64,000 bases of DNA from Sporomusa silvacetica DSM 10669 (lineage in GTDB: Bacteria; Bacillota; Negativicutes; Sporomusales; Sporomusaceae). Shown piece by piece: positions 1 through 9,800 of the stretch. Each line of letters starts with the position of its first letter. Within the stretch, counting starts at the first letter, position 1. Location: positions 310,001 through 374,000 of the forward strand of contig NZ_LSLK01000059.1 in assembly GCF_002257705.1 (NCBI RefSeq), read 5' to 3'. A program made the translations under genes and the position numbers. The notes beneath the pieces are model-generated. The model saw only the letters and a program-made list of their open reading frames with translations. It was not told where the DNA came from and made no database searches.

Positions 1-405
1 GGCCATCGAGATAACACCTTCCGAATGCTTGAGGTCGCTGTGAAATTCATCCGGTATTGTATAACCGGGGCCACCTGTGCCATTACCCTTGGGATCACCA
101 CCTTGAATCATAAAGTCGGCAATAACCCGGTGGAAAATCAGGCCATTATAAAACCCTTTATCGGCAAGGGTAATAAAGTTTTTGCTGGTCTGCGGAACTT
201 TATCTTCGAACAATTCTATCCGGAAATTACCTTGCGAGGTTTCGAACAACGCTACACTGTTTTTCTTCGTGGATACATCTGTTTGTGTTTGTGGAGGGGT
301 GTTCTCTGCTTGCTTAGGCAAACTGGTATTGCTGCCAGCACAACCAGCCGTTGACAACACCAATAATGTGAGCAGCAAGATAAATGTAGTTACATATTTT
401 TTCAT
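1..405 (-). CDS. Lipoprotein peptidyl-prolyl cis-trans isomerase, cyclophilin type (3' end cut by window)
   Basis: The visible 135 codons encode an N-terminal lipoprotein signal (basic MKK, hydrophobic stretch, lipobox STAGC with the lipidated Cys near residue 22) and a low-complexity Thr/Gln/Pro linker. The first half of a cyclophilin domain follows, with the family motifs FHRVI and MIQGGDPKGNGTGGPGY. Cyclophilins isomerise X-Pro peptide bonds; the lipobox places this one outside the cytoplasmic membrane, where it probably helps fold exported proteins. The ATG at 403-405 is preceded by an AGAAGAG ribosome-binding sequence. The reading frame is open to base 1, so the C-terminal half lies outside the window. 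Family assignment is secure; the client proteins are unknown. Confidence 0.93.
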   Translation of the reverse strand, partial: MKKYVTTFILLLTLLVLSTAGCAGSNTSLPKQAENTPPQTQTDVSTKKNSVALFETSQGNFRIELFEDKVPQTSKNFITLADKGFYNGLIFHRVIADFMIQGGDPKGNGTGGPGYTIPDEFHSDLKHSEGVISMA

Positions 406-467
406 AAAATCACTCTCTTCTTTTATTTGTTATCCAAATATTAGTATATCACATTAGGTAAAATAGT

Positions 468-2480
468 TTAAATTGATTTTACGGTTTGCAACAATTTTCC
501 GTACTTTATCCGCCACCAGGAAATAGCCCTGGCCGAATCAATTTCCTGACGAATTTTATCTTTGTCTGGCGGTAAGAGACCAGACTTTGACAAGTGGGAT
601 TCTATGTAGTCATTATCGGCGTTACCCACATAGCCTGGCGTAATCCAGAAACCATAATTCATGCCAAAATCATTGCCATTTGTCAGACTGCGTCCCACAG
701 AATAATACTCAAAACCGTTAGGGGCGACAAGTTCCAGCAAGGTTGGTGCAACATTGATATGGCTGCCTGCACTTTGCTCTGGTAAAGACTCTTTGTTGAT
801 GTTTTTCCCATAAACGATAAAGGGAATAGTATACCGCTCAAACACGGCTGGATTTGTCTCCACATTAACCCTGTCAGCATGGTCGCCAACAATGACAAAC
901 AGGCTGTCCGGATACTGCTGACGGGCCTCTTTGACAAACTGAGCCAGCATTTTGTCAGCATACCAGAAATGCCCCAGCTTCTTAATAAGCTCCTGGTCGT
1001 TCTTAAGTTTATCGGGTAAGCCAGCAGTAACAATACTAGGATCAAAACCCTCTTTGGCCAGATCGACAGTATAGGGTGAATGATTGGATACCGTAATAAT
1101 AACATGGAAGCCAGGTTTGTCATTCTTCACTTGTCCAAGCACAGCTTTATACAAATCGGCATCATCTACACCCCAAACATTGCCACCTTCACTAGTAAAA
1201 TCGCCCATACCATGAAATGATTCAAAGCCCTGTGCCAGCGTAAAATCTCTGATTTTTTCCCAGGAGGCAGGCCCTGCATACCAGCAATCAGCGGTATAAC
1301 CCAGCCGCTTCATCTGTGGTGCCAGCGCAGTAGTATACGGTTCTTTGTAAGACTCCGGCAAATAGTTTAGATACAGGTTAGCCTCAGCTAATCCGGTAAG
1401 TACACCCATTACGCCGGAAATGGTACTCATGCCATTTGGTAAAAAATTAGGAACATAGGCGGCGTCCTCTTGCGCAATGAGCTCCTTCATGCCGCCCGCA
1501 ATAGCAAGGTTACTATACTGGGGCAGTAGCGGCCAGTTGGCATAACTTTCGGCAATAATAAGAAACACTTGCCTGGGCGGTGCCTCTGTTCCTACTACTA
1601 CTTTTTTGCGTAAAAAGTCATCCAAATTAACTGAGTTCACCGGCGTCCCTGCCAGATAGTTGCCATAATCATTCAAGCGCACCGGCTCCATATCAAGGCC
1701 GGTAGAGGAACAAACCCGCTCATGTAGGACGTAAGCCCGGTATAGTGCCTGCACATCATCCAAGATAGCTTCATTAAGCAGCTGATCCTTAGTAACTCCG
1801 GAATTCTCCCAGTCGATATTATAGGCATAAGTCATGGTTCCACCAAACCGAATAAAAATAGCCAAATAAAAAATGACCACAAGCAGAGCCGCTCGAATTA
1901 CAATGTTTTGATACCACTTAGGCAGCCGGGGGAAGCTGAAAGTTTTAGCAGCCAACCACCGCTGCAGTACTTTGCACAACAAGAATGCTGTCATGCTCGC
2001 CAAAAGCACTCTGACAGGCAAATTATACTGCTCGACAACAGTATGCACAATGGCCGTCACATCATCATTTAACGTATTGAACAACAATTGATTAAAGGCC
2101 ATACGAAATTCCTGGTAGTAAGGAATACGCGCGTGAAATAAAAAGCTAAGTATCGTAACATAACCCGCCCCTAGATAAAAGCGAATATGGCTAAGCCCTT
2201 TCCAGGGAAGAAACAAGCGCAAACCCGTACAGCAAACAAGCGGCACCAGCACCAGCATCCCCGCGCTTTTCAAGCTGATTCGCAAACCATAATATAGCGC
2301 TGAAACAATGTCGCTCACAGTCACGGCTTCGCTCAGAAACGAATGCATTACCGCAATAAAGCCAACGCGAAATAAACAGAAGACTCCTACTATGAAAATA
2401 AAGAGTTTGCAATCCTGCTGCAACTCAGCATAAAATTCATCCCAACAAACCAGCTTGATAATAAACCCAACCTCTCCCAC
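468..2480 (-). CDS. LTA synthase / phosphoglycerol transferase-like sulfatase-fold membrane enzyme
   Basis: A 670-residue protein with about five N-terminal membrane segments (within residues 25-215) and a large extracytoplasmic sulfatase-like domain. Recognisable active-site elements are the metal-binding AES near 310, the MSTISG segment with the presumed nucleophilic Thr near 353, SNHSPY, and VIVGDHADR near the C-terminus. Family members transfer glycerol-phosphate or phosphoethanolamine from phospholipid to envelope glycans. In a diderm the acceptor could be an outer-membrane glycolipid instead of teichoic acid, which is inference. The start is uncertain: the first in-frame GTG (2480) has no good ribosome-binding site and lies 5 nt from a dispersed repeat, so translation may begin at a later non-ATG codon. 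It follows the cyclophilin gene's orientation but is separated from it by 60 bp. Confidence 0.85.
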   Translation of the reverse strand: MGEVGFIIKLVCWDEFYAELQQDCKLFIFIVGVFCLFRVGFIAVMHSFLSEAVTVSDIVSALYYGLRISLKSAGMLVLVPLVCCTGLRLFLPWKGLSHIRFYLGAGYVTILSFLFHARIPYYQEFRMAFNQLLFNTLNDDVTAIVHTVVEQYNLPVRVLLASMTAFLLCKVLQRWLAAKTFSFPRLPKWYQNIVIRAALLVVIFYLAIFIRFGGTMTYAYNIDWENSGVTKDQLLNEAILDDVQALYRAYVLHERVCSSTGLDMEPVRLNDYGNYLAGTPVNSVNLDDFLRKKVVVGTEAPPRQVFLIIAESYANWPLLPQYSNLAIAGGMKELIAQEDAAYVPNFLPNGMSTISGVMGVLTGLAEANLYLNYLPESYKEPYTTALAPQMKRLGYTADCWYAGPASWEKIRDFTLAQGFESFHGMGDFTSEGGNVWGVDDADLYKAVLGQVKNDKPGFHVIITVSNHSPYTVDLAKEGFDPSIVTAGLPDKLKNDQELIKKLGHFWYADKMLAQFVKEARQQYPDSLFVIVGDHADRVNVETNPAVFERYTIPFIVYGKNINKESLPEQSAGSHINVAPTLLELVAPNGFEYYSVGRSLTNGNDFGMNYGFWITPGYVGNADNDYIESHLSKSGLLPPDKDKIRQEIDSARAISWWRIKYGKLLQTVKSI

Positions 2481-2841
2481 CTTTAAGATAAGACTTGGCT
2501 TGTGCCAAGTCCTTTAGGACGCCAGCAGAAGCCTTAGTCGTTCAATCCAGGGAAAGTTATACTTTCCATCTGGATAAGAAAACTACCGCTTTACTACTAT
2601 TCAAAACTCCGGTAAAATTCTACTTTATTTGCTAAAATCCTGCAACCGTCAGCAAAGTTTTTTATCTAAAACAAAAAAGGCTACTCACAGGCAGCCTAAA
2701 ATAATACATTTTAAGACAAAAGAATGCTTACTTTGTCTGTTCCTATATTTTAAAATTGGATAATCAGCCATAAACTGTCGCGGTTGCTATCTTCTATTTT
2801 TGCAGACAATAATTAAAACTTGGTATCGAAAGGAGCAGACT
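2481..2841. other. Intergenic region with dispersed repeat and a minus-strand hairpin
   Basis: This divergent region holds repeat copy R1 (2485-2575). It also holds a GC hairpin near 2675-2697 (GGCTGCC...GGTAGCC-like arms on the minus strand followed by a T-rich tract), which looks like a weak minus-strand terminator. The rest, to the plus-strand ribosome-binding site AGGAG at 2831, shows no open frame I trust. Confidence 0.5.
2485..2575 (+). repeat. Dispersed structured repeat, copy R1 (short form)
   Basis: Three potential hairpins in a row: GACTTGGC-TTGT-GCCAAGTC, TCCTTTAGGA, and a longer TCCAG-GGAAAG...CTTTCC-ATCTGGA stem. Near-identical copies lie at 4055-4217, 34745-34890, 48071-48160 and, partly deleted, at 53916-53966. 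It encodes no protein. It sits 5 bp from the start of the LTA-synthase-like gene. Confidence 0.85.
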
Positions 2842-4053
2842 ATGAAGCACACCAGCCGTAGAAAAAGTGCCAAACGCAGATGCAAGCGTCTAGTAGCCGC
2901 CCTTGCCGGTGCTGCGGTTGTAACCTCAGCTATGCTGCCAGGACTCCCCCTGTCCCATGCTCATGCTGCAGAGAATACAGCTATCACAGCTCCGTCTCCG
3001 GGTACTGAGGCCAATCCTCCCACTGAAGGCCAACAAGATAATAACAAGGAAACTACTCAAGAGAATGCAGTGAACCATGACCGTGATAAAGAACGCCCTG
3101 GTGAACAACAGTCTTCACCAGTAGCCGCCGTCAAGGCAGCAGCTGCGGCCTATGGCTTTGATGCCCGGTATGACAGTTTTTCACTACAATGGAATAGTTC
3201 GACCGAAGCTGTAGTCATGGTTCGCACCGATAAGGGCAAAACCTTCAAGGTCCGTCTAAGCAAAACCGCTGGTGACTGGAAAATTAATAGTGTAACAGAG
3301 GTCGTTACCGGCGGTCATGGTGATGGTGTTATCCACTTAGGCGACCCGGTAGAGGTTGTAAAAGATAATGCCTCCACCTTCGGCTTTGATGCTTACGACG
3401 ATAGCTTCACACTATTATCAAATGCGGGCGGCAAAGCCATTGTCCAGGTAAAAACCAGTGGACAAACCTTCAAAGTTGATCTGGAAAGAAGCGGCAGCAA
3501 CTGGATAATCACCACAATTCGCGGCATCGGCAACAGCAACTACCCTGCCACCTATCGTCCAGCCAGCCTCTATGGTTACCGAACGCCAGGCGCAGCTACC
3601 GCACCGGTAACAACAGTTACTAACAAGACACTGTATAACAACAATATCTTTGCCGATTGGACCTGGCACGAAAGTGCCTACCCCGCTGATATGAAAGTCG
3701 GTGTTTTACTCTTCAAACCTGAATCAGCCGATATTGCAGATATACCTGGCATCATTGTCGATAAGGTAGAACCGATTGATTTTAGCCGGCAACTTGTACT
3801 CTACGCCCATATCGGTTCAGTAGCTAGTAAAGGCTATGGCATTGGTATTGAAAACGTTGTACAAACAGGCAATGACCTGACTGTTACCATCAGGACAAAA
3901 AGCCCCTTGGAAAACCACAGACTCTCACCAACTATAGATAATGACGTTATCTCCCTTGACCGTCTGACGTTAAACTTTGACAATCCGATTCATATCCAAT
4001 TTGTAGACCAAAAGGGTACTACCCTGAGTAACTATACCTTATACAGAAAATAA
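2842..4053 (+). CDS. Secreted protein with two tandem repeats and a PrcB-like C-terminal domain
   Basis: The ATG at 2842 is chosen because AGGAG lies 6 nt upstream; the longer in-frame extension from 2800 has no such site. The 403-residue product begins with a very basic region (KHTSRRKSAKRRCKR), a hydrophobic segment and an AHA-A type cleavage site near residue 43, so it is probably exported. A Gln/Asn/Thr-rich linker leads to two related units of about 55 residues. Each has the pattern AA-x-(Y/F)GFDA-x-YDSF...TFKV-x-L...W-I. The last 100 residues resemble the PrcB C-terminal domain (GYGIGIENV, LTVTIRTKSP). Domain similarity is read by eye and the function is unknown. Repeat R2 starts directly after the stop. 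Confidence 0.75.
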   Translation: MKHTSRRKSAKRRCKRLVAALAGAAVVTSAMLPGLPLSHAHAAENTAITAPSPGTEANPPTEGQQDNNKETTQENAVNHDRDKERPGEQQSSPVAAVKAAAAAYGFDARYDSFSLQWNSSTEAVVMVRTDKGKTFKVRLSKTAGDWKINSVTEVVTGGHGDGVIHLGDPVEVVKDNASTFGFDAYDDSFTLLSNAGGKAIVQVKTSGQTFKVDLERSGSNWIITTIRGIGNSNYPATYRPASLYGYRTPGAATAPVTTVTNKTLYNNNIFADWTWHESAYPADMKVGVLLFKPESADIADIPGIIVDKVEPIDFSRQLVLYAHIGSVASKGYGIGIENVVQTGNDLTVTIRTKSPLENHRLSPTIDNDVISLDRLTLNFDNPIHIQFVDQKGTTLSNYTLYRK

Positions 4054-4054
4054 A

Positions 4055-4217
4055 AAGACTTGGCTTGTGGCAAGTCCATCAGGACGGCCGAATTGCTATG
4101 CCGTCCATGGCGCAATCGGCACTAGCGCCATCCGGGCGCGTCGCCAGCAGAAGCCGCCTGTGCCCTTCTTTAGGGTATAGGCGTTCAATCCAGGGAAAGT
4201 TATCCTTTCTATCTGGA
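4055..4217 (+). repeat. Dispersed structured repeat, copy R2 (long form)
   Basis: Same element as R1 but with about 57 extra bases (including GCCGAATTGCTATGCC and GGCACTAGCGCC) between the GGACG and CAGCAGAAGCC blocks; copy R3 carries the same extra segment. It begins 2 nt after the TAA of the upstream gene. Confidence 0.85.
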
Positions 4218-4220
4218 CGA

Positions 4221-4272
4221 AAAATAGATTGCCTTTCTGCGCATCATAGCACACAGAGAGGCAATCTATTTT
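4221..4272. terminator. Perfect 14-bp inverted repeat, bidirectional terminator-like
   Basis: Arms AAAATAGATTGCCT (4221-4234) and its exact complement (4259-4272) enclose a 24-nt loop. A/T runs lie at both outer edges, so it could end transcription from the secreted-protein gene on the plus strand and from the flavoprotein operon on the minus strand. The remainder of 4273-4374 shows nothing recognisable. Confidence 0.6.
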
Positions 4273-4374
4273 CTCACGCTCAGGACATCCAAATGTATAC
4301 TGCCATTTTTTTCGAAAACTCAATTTCCTCAACCCTTGGGAAAACAAAGTTAATTGTTTGCCTACCACTCTTGT

Positions 4375-5136
4375 CTACGCTTTTAAGTAAGGATGTTCTA
4401 TCTTACTTAGTAAATTATCAAAAAAGCTGTTAACTTGTTCTATATAAATGTCATCAGGAATAAAGTTCTGTTCCAGCAATTTTTCCGTTTCCTCCGTTAG
4501 CTTGTTCTTGGTAACAATTTCTTTGCCTGCTGTTTCTAAAAGTTGCAGATAGTTATCAATAATAGGCCGTAATGTTACTTCCGGGGTATTGAGAAGATTT
4601 CCTTGTGGCGCATATATCTCGCCAATTACTTCGGTATGGTTGTAAAAAGCCAATTTCTTAACCCATAGGGAAATTACCTGAAAATGGTCTCTGGTAGCAA
4701 GAGCACCACTGGCTATCATTACTAGTTTAGATCGATAAAATGATGATTGTGCCTCTGCTGCCGCTGTTTTTTTCGGATGTCTGTTCCCCTTTGGATCTTG
4801 CGCAAAATATGGACTGCAAAGCACTATCATTCGTTCAATAAAAACTTTTAGCATACTGGATATGTTAGCATATTTTAGCGGTCTGGCTAAGACCAGAATA
4901 TCTGTTCCTTGACCCAGAGACAGTATTTCTGCCATATCATCTTGAATTACGCACTGCCCGGGAGTACCGAACCAACAGGTATGACAAGCTCTGCAATGAT
5001 TGATCGCCTTATCCGCCAAAAAGATGTTAAGTGTTTCCGCGCCTGCCGCCTGTGCGCCTTTTAAAAAGGCGGCCACCATTAGATTGGTATTGCCGTCTTT
5101 TCCTTTAGGACTTCCATTTATAACAGTAATCTTCAT
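4375..5136 (-). CDS. Iron-sulfur flavoprotein-like NADPH-dependent FMN reductase family protein
   Basis: A 253-residue flavodoxin-fold protein. The N-terminus KITVINGSPKGKDGNTN is the FMN-phosphate loop of the family. It is followed by a compact cysteine cluster, CRACHTCWFGTPGQC (C-x2-C-x2-C-x7-C), typical of iron-sulfur flavoproteins that bind a [4Fe-4S] cluster beside FMN and shuttle electrons in anaerobes. I start at the ATG ending at 5136 because GGAGGGGG lies just upstream and a longer start would run into the neighbouring methyltransferase gene. It is the last gene of a probable three-gene operon headed by the dyad promoter at 6728-6770. The closest relative in the window is the protein at 24532-25215. 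The electron donor and acceptor are unknown. Confidence 0.88.
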   Translation of the reverse strand: MKITVINGSPKGKDGNTNLMVAAFLKGAQAAGAETLNIFLADKAINHCRACHTCWFGTPGQCVIQDDMAEILSLGQGTDILVLARPLKYANISSMLKVFIERMIVLCSPYFAQDPKGNRHPKKTAAAEAQSSFYRSKLVMIASGALATRDHFQVISLWVKKLAFYNHTEVIGEIYAPQGNLLNTPEVTLRPIIDNYLQLLETAGKEIVTKNKLTEETEKLLEQNFIPDDIYIEQVNSFFDNLLSKIEHPYLKA

Positions 5137-5182
5137 TTCTGTTCCCCCTCCTTTTTTAATCGAACAGTAGTGAGAGATAGTC

Positions 5183-6103
5183 TTATTTGACAACAGCCTG
5201 CGCAAAGTGGACATGTTCGGACGCATGATAGCCATCTGTACGTTTCTGGAAGTATCGTTCTTCGATATTAGTGGGGCTTAAATTCTCATGGAGACCTAAG
5301 CCTAGACGCGCGAGGTCTGGAGCCAGTGTTGACGAGTCAAATCCGGTTATTATCGGCTCTCCAATCTGCCGCAAATATTCCATTCCCAATTGCAAGCTCT
5401 TAGATGTTTTTTCCGGAATAAATACGTCAGTATGATAGTAATCAAAAATGATGGTGCTGCCCACAGGTGCAATGTCAGCAAGGGCACGCAAGGTGTTGAA
5501 CACCGAATCGCTGGGCAAGTAATAGGTTACACCCAGCCAGCTAAAGAAACTTACAGCCTGTGGGTCATAATACGGTGAACTGGTGAGTGCTGTTGCCAGA
5601 CTATCCTGGGTAAAATCCACCGGGATAAAGTGCAGTTGATCCGGTTGCTCCCAGCTTAACTCATTGAGGCGACGGCGCTTAAAAGCTTGCATCGCTGGAT
5701 GGTCAATCTCGAATATTTGAAGCTTGTCTAAAATCTCTTTACGTCGAAACGCAAAGGTGTCCATTCCTGCTCCAAGAATAACATACTGCCGTACCCCCTG
5801 TCTGACAGCATTTTCAAGGGTGTCTTCCGTATATCGCGCGCGACTAAGGATGAGGGGTGCGCCGGTGTGGGAGTGTATAACCTCCGCTAGAGCGGTAGCC
5901 GGATCAGGGCATAACGCAGCCCGTGCAGGGTCAAAAACTTTGAGACCATCTGCTAGCTTTTGTCCCATGGTTGTGCTTTCTTCTTTTGTTAACAAATTAC
6001 TGGCGAGAAAATCTTCAAAGATCTTGGGCGTATCGTGCAGGGCATGGTAGGCTCGAAAATAGGCGGTAAACAGTGCGGTACGGCTGATTTGTTGTTCTTT
6101 CAT
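5183..6103 (-). CDS. SAM-dependent methyltransferase, leucine carboxyl methyltransferase-like family
   Basis: A 306-residue class I methyltransferase. The SAM-binding motif VILGAGMDTFAFRR and the preceding SRARYTEDTLENAV segment place it in the LCMT/PPM1-like family of O-methyltransferases that act on small molecules or carboxyl groups. AAGGAGG lies 7 nt before the ATG at 6103 and overlaps the 3' end of the upstream 178-residue gene, so the two are probably co-transcribed. A second member of the same family is at 28044-28919 in the same accessory region. The substrate cannot be read from sequence. Confidence 0.88.
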   Translation of the reverse strand: MKEQQISRTALFTAYFRAYHALHDTPKIFEDFLASNLLTKEESTTMGQKLADGLKVFDPARAALCPDPATALAEVIHSHTGAPLILSRARYTEDTLENAVRQGVRQYVILGAGMDTFAFRRKEILDKLQIFEIDHPAMQAFKRRRLNELSWEQPDQLHFIPVDFTQDSLATALTSSPYYDPQAVSFFSWLGVTYYLPSDSVFNTLRALADIAPVGSTIIFDYYHTDVFIPEKTSKSLQLGMEYLRQIGEPIITGFDSSTLAPDLARLGLGLHENLSPTNIEERYFQKRTDGYHASEHVHFAQAVVK

Positions 6104-6121
6104 TGTAAACCCTCCTTTTCT

Positions 6122-6658
6122 TTAATTGACTATGCCCAACCTCGCTTTTTTCTCGATGTCTGCTGCAAAAAAGGGCGTCTCTCCGATGAAATGTTCTTGC
6201 GTTGAATCAGAATCACTGGGCGGGAGATTCTGAAGCGTTGCGAGGAACGTCATATCCGCCGTCTCGGCCGTAACATTACAGGTCAGCATACATGACTGGG
6301 CAGACACAGCTGCAATTTTAAGTTCCCATGTAACTTTGACCAATACCGAAAAAGTTCCATCCGGTCCCCCGATCCACATAACCGAGCTGGATACAGTGCG
6401 CACGTGATCACGCTGGACTAGGTCCTCGATAAAGTTATTCACAATAAAATTGCCACCAATTGTTTCGACACTTACCGCTACCCGCTTACCGCTCGGCAGA
6501 CGGCCTTGCACCATACCGTTGTGTCCGGACGAACATGCTCTGTATTCCTCATCCTTAAGGCTAAAAAACCATTTTGCCAGATCGATCGATTTCAGCGGGA
6601 CATTGATTACAGCGTTATTGCTCCCCTGTCCGATAGTTACCATTTGCTGGGCTGCCAT
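6122..6658 (-). CDS. Uncharacterised 178-residue protein, first gene behind a dyad promoter
   Basis: I do not recognise this family. The ATG ending at 6658 has the strongest ribosome-binding region (AGGAGAGGGAGG) just upstream; a longer in-frame start at 6685 would run through that site. The product has no signal peptide or membrane segment, is rich in beta-type sequence, and contains a Gly/Ser pattern GQGSNNAVINVPL near the start. Two Cys in MLTCNV/SCM are the only other landmarks. It heads the operon with the LCMT-like methyltransferase and the iron-sulfur flavoprotein and is the first gene after the TCACCC dyad at 6755-6770, so its expression is probably tied to the kinase-LuxR regulator encoded next door. 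Confidence 0.6.
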   Translation of the reverse strand: MAAQQMVTIGQGSNNAVINVPLKSIDLAKWFFSLKDEEYRACSSGHNGMVQGRLPSGKRVAVSVETIGGNFIVNNFIEDLVQRDHVRTVSSSVMWIGGPDGTFSVLVKVTWELKIAAVSAQSCMLTCNVTAETADMTFLATLQNLPPSDSDSTQEHFIGETPFFAADIEKKARLGIVN

Positions 6659-6727
6659 TTTCCTTTTCCTCCCTCTCCTAAACATATTTTGGTTGAAACT
6701 ACGGCAAATGCACTATTTCTCTTTAAA

Positions 6728-6770
6728 TTTACACCACGAATTCTCCAATGAGAATCACCCGAACGGGTGA
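6728..6770 (-). promoter_or_regulatory. Dyad operator plus -10 box, promoter E1
   Basis: Perfect dyad TCACCCG-AA-CGGGTGA at 6755-6770, then a 21-nt spacer, then TGTAAA at 6728-6733 read on the minus strand. The same arrangement occurs at E2-E5. Operator function is inferred from position and recurrence. Confidence 0.65.
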
Positions 6771-6787
6771 ACTTGTTTTTCAGCAGG

Positions 6788-6825
6788 AAAACCATCCCTG
6801 AAACGTAACAAAGGGATGGTTTTTT
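6788..6825. terminator. Terminator after the first kinase-LuxR gene
   Basis: Arms AACCATCCCT and AGGGATGGTT with flanking A and T runs lie directly after the stop codon of the minus-strand regulator (6827) and before promoter E1. A related hairpin follows the second regulator at 17707-17735. Confidence 0.75.
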
Positions 6826-6826
6826 G

Positions 6827-9800
6827 CTAATAAATTTCGTTTTGCAGCAGCTTTAGTTCTCTTGCCCTGGTTACAGCCTGCATTCTTCTGTTCACCTGGA
6901 GTTTTTCATATATTTTCAGAACATGGGTCTTAATAGTATTTATTGTCAGGTATAACACTTGGCCGATTTCCTTATTAGACATACCAGCGGCAATAAGGTT
7001 TAATATCTCCAACTCGCGTTCCGTGAGAGGGGCAACCGGAGGTGGAGGAAGCGCGGTCTTTGCTCCAGTGTTCTTATCCTCTGCAAAAAAGGACTGCAAT
7101 TTTTGAACATAAGCCATTTGACTGGCTAAAAGTTGCAATACTTCCAGCCGGTCTGGTGTGAATACTCCGGGCAGTAAACTGTTTTCCAAATAAAGCACAC
7201 CCACAGGAATTCCGCTGCATAATAAGGGCAGGCAGACAATAGATTTAGACAGGGACTGCGCAAGATAGGGGTCTGTGGAAAAAATCCCCGCTTGCTCTAA
7301 ATCATTCATCACCACTGGCTCTAGTGTCCGGGTGACATACCGGACTATCGTTCGGGCTAGTTTACTATTTTCTTCCAGGGAAGTCGACATTGCCAGCGCC
7401 ACAGGGTGTAACTCGCCTTCTTTTGCCGCTTCAATAAAAAATTTTTCATCTTGCTCCAAAATTAGATATCCCTTAGTAGCTCCGGCATTCTCAATGGCAA
7501 TTTCCAAAAAGCTTTTCAGCAATATTTCTGGCTTTGTTTCTGCCGCTAGTTTCTCTACTGCTTTGCGTATGGTATACAGTTCCGGATTGTTAATGGGGTC
7601 ACTACCGTCAATACCGGTATGCTGCAAGACGTTTTTAAGTAGCTCTGTGGTTGCAAGTTCCTCATCGACTCTGGCTATCCCCGTCAACAGGAAGGGATAC
7701 TGGTTCTGCAGAGCATTAACCTTTCCTGTTGCTCCCCAGTCGTTATATCCTTGGCAGGCATCGGTTAAATAAACTCGAGCAATCTTGTCCCGTCCATTGG
7801 TCAGATAAAACCTGGCTGCCAGTTCGCCGGCGATGGCTTCATTTTGCACATAACCATGCTCGCGAGCTGATTGGATGGACTGGTCATACAATAGCGCGGC
7901 TTCGCTATCCTTGCCGCTCAAACGGGCTATTTCGGCAGCAACCAGCAGGTATTTGTGCAGAAAGTTTGCCGGACAGGAATCTGACCATTTTCTCATCTGA
8001 CGCTGATTCTTTTTTAGTATTCTCCAGTATGTTGGCTGCTGTTTTGTCTGCAGTCCCTTGTAACTAGCAGTAATCGCTAGCGAGTAATAGAAATTGTAGT
8101 CGGCGGCAAGCAGGCAACCCCTAACAGCATTAATGGTTGGTTGAGCCTGTTCCGCCAAGGCCAGGGTACGCTCATAATCACCATACAAGTAACATATTCG
8201 GATTTTCCAGATATGATCGATCATAATGGTTCTAGAATAGCCTGTTATTTCCCTGAGATTATCATTAACGAGCCCTATTAAATTTGCTAGGAGTAGTTGA
8301 TAATGTAAGAGCTCCGCCTGTTGGGTAAGGTTATAATAATCCTGGCATTCCTGGTAAAGCTCTGGTAAAGAAACACCTGAAAAATATTTATTTTCAATAA
8401 GCATGATCAGTGCATCTCTGACAACAAGGAGCTTGCCTGATTCAAGACCATAATCAACAGCCTTCTGTAAGTAACTTATACCGGTCTTGCCATGCTCTGT
8501 CCAATGGCTCACCAGGGCACCGATCAAGTAATAAGCTATACCTTTTGCAGACTTATTATCATGCTCTTCAATAAGTCTTAGGGCCACATGGGCAAACTGG
8601 TGACCTGCTTTATAGTCTTCCAAAACACTGCCAGCTAGGAAGCTGTAACAGGCATAGCCCATAGATGAATATTGGGCATCACGATATCTAATGGAAAGAT
8701 TGCTTGTTTTTAACATAATCAGCATAAATAATTCAGGGTTGACCATAGCGGCAGCGTCCGCCTGCGCTAAGAGAAGGGTAATTGTTTTCTTCTGTGTTGG
8801 CGTCATTTCCGGTAAATCATTTGAATTTTCCGGCTTACAGGTAAGCAAGCGCCATTTAGCCAGCAAGATCTCCTTGATCAGTTCAAATTTTCCAGGATTA
8901 AGTGTTAAATTTATCCCCAATAGTTTTAGGCCTTGTTTTCCCAATTGCAGGGTTTCGTGATATTTTTCTATCCCGGCATGTAACACTATCCTAAAAACAT
9001 AGACAGTAGCTTTATCTAAGTCTGTCTGGGCCCGTGACAGGATTAAATCAAACTGTTGCTCTGCTGTGTCGAAATGGGAGCAGAGATACTCGCATTGAGA
9101 GCGCTCAGTATGAAGATCAAAAGTTAGCTGGTAATACTCATCCCACGCATTATCTGGCAGTAATTCCATGCCAGCTTTAAAATAATTCAATGCCGACTCG
9201 TAAGCGGTTGTGATTTTGGCCTTGCGGCCAGCCAGCAAGTTATAGCCTGCCAGTTTAATTCGTTCGGAGGGGGCTTTGATTAAATTCAGGCCGCGGTTCA
9301 AATGGTCCATTATAGCTAAAACTTTTTCATTCAGTTCATGCCGGCTCGTATTTTGCAACAGCAAGCGGCCGATTTGCACATGCAGCTTCTTTTTATCCTC
9401 TGCCGGAATCAAGGTATAGGCCGCCTGCTGAACACGGTCATGTAAAAATTCGTATCTAGCGGCAAGATTAGCTCTGAAGAAGGTCTTAGAGGTGTGATAC
9501 CACGCTTCACTCCATTTGCTGGTATTGTGTACAGGCAGAACAAATTCTTCCACAATTGACGGCCAAAGGTCGGCGGCTGTTTGCACGAGGGATTGCTCAT
9601 AGGCGATGGTTAGCATCTGCAAATCAAATATATTGCCAATGCAGGCGGCCAGTTGCAAAACATTACGGGCTTCTGTCGGCAGCTTTTGCAATTTCCCCAG
9701 CAGAAGATTGATAATATCATCCGACAGGGGCATTGCCTGGATGGCGACCGAATTCCACTCCCAGCAAACATCCTGTGGGTTAAAGCTCAGGAGTTGTTCC

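Noticed and set aside
4065..4433. 122-residue plus-strand frame
   Set aside because: Runs through repeat R2 and the 14-bp inverted repeat and shows no protein-like features.
6755..6770. Reading the TCACCC dyads as RNA hairpin terminators
   Set aside because: No T run follows the 6-7 bp stem, and a constant 20-21 nt distance to a -10-like hexamer fits a DNA operator better.
7275..7772. 165-residue plus-strand frame opposite the first regulator
   Set aside because: Shadow of the GAF/LuxR end of the regulator; no start signal.
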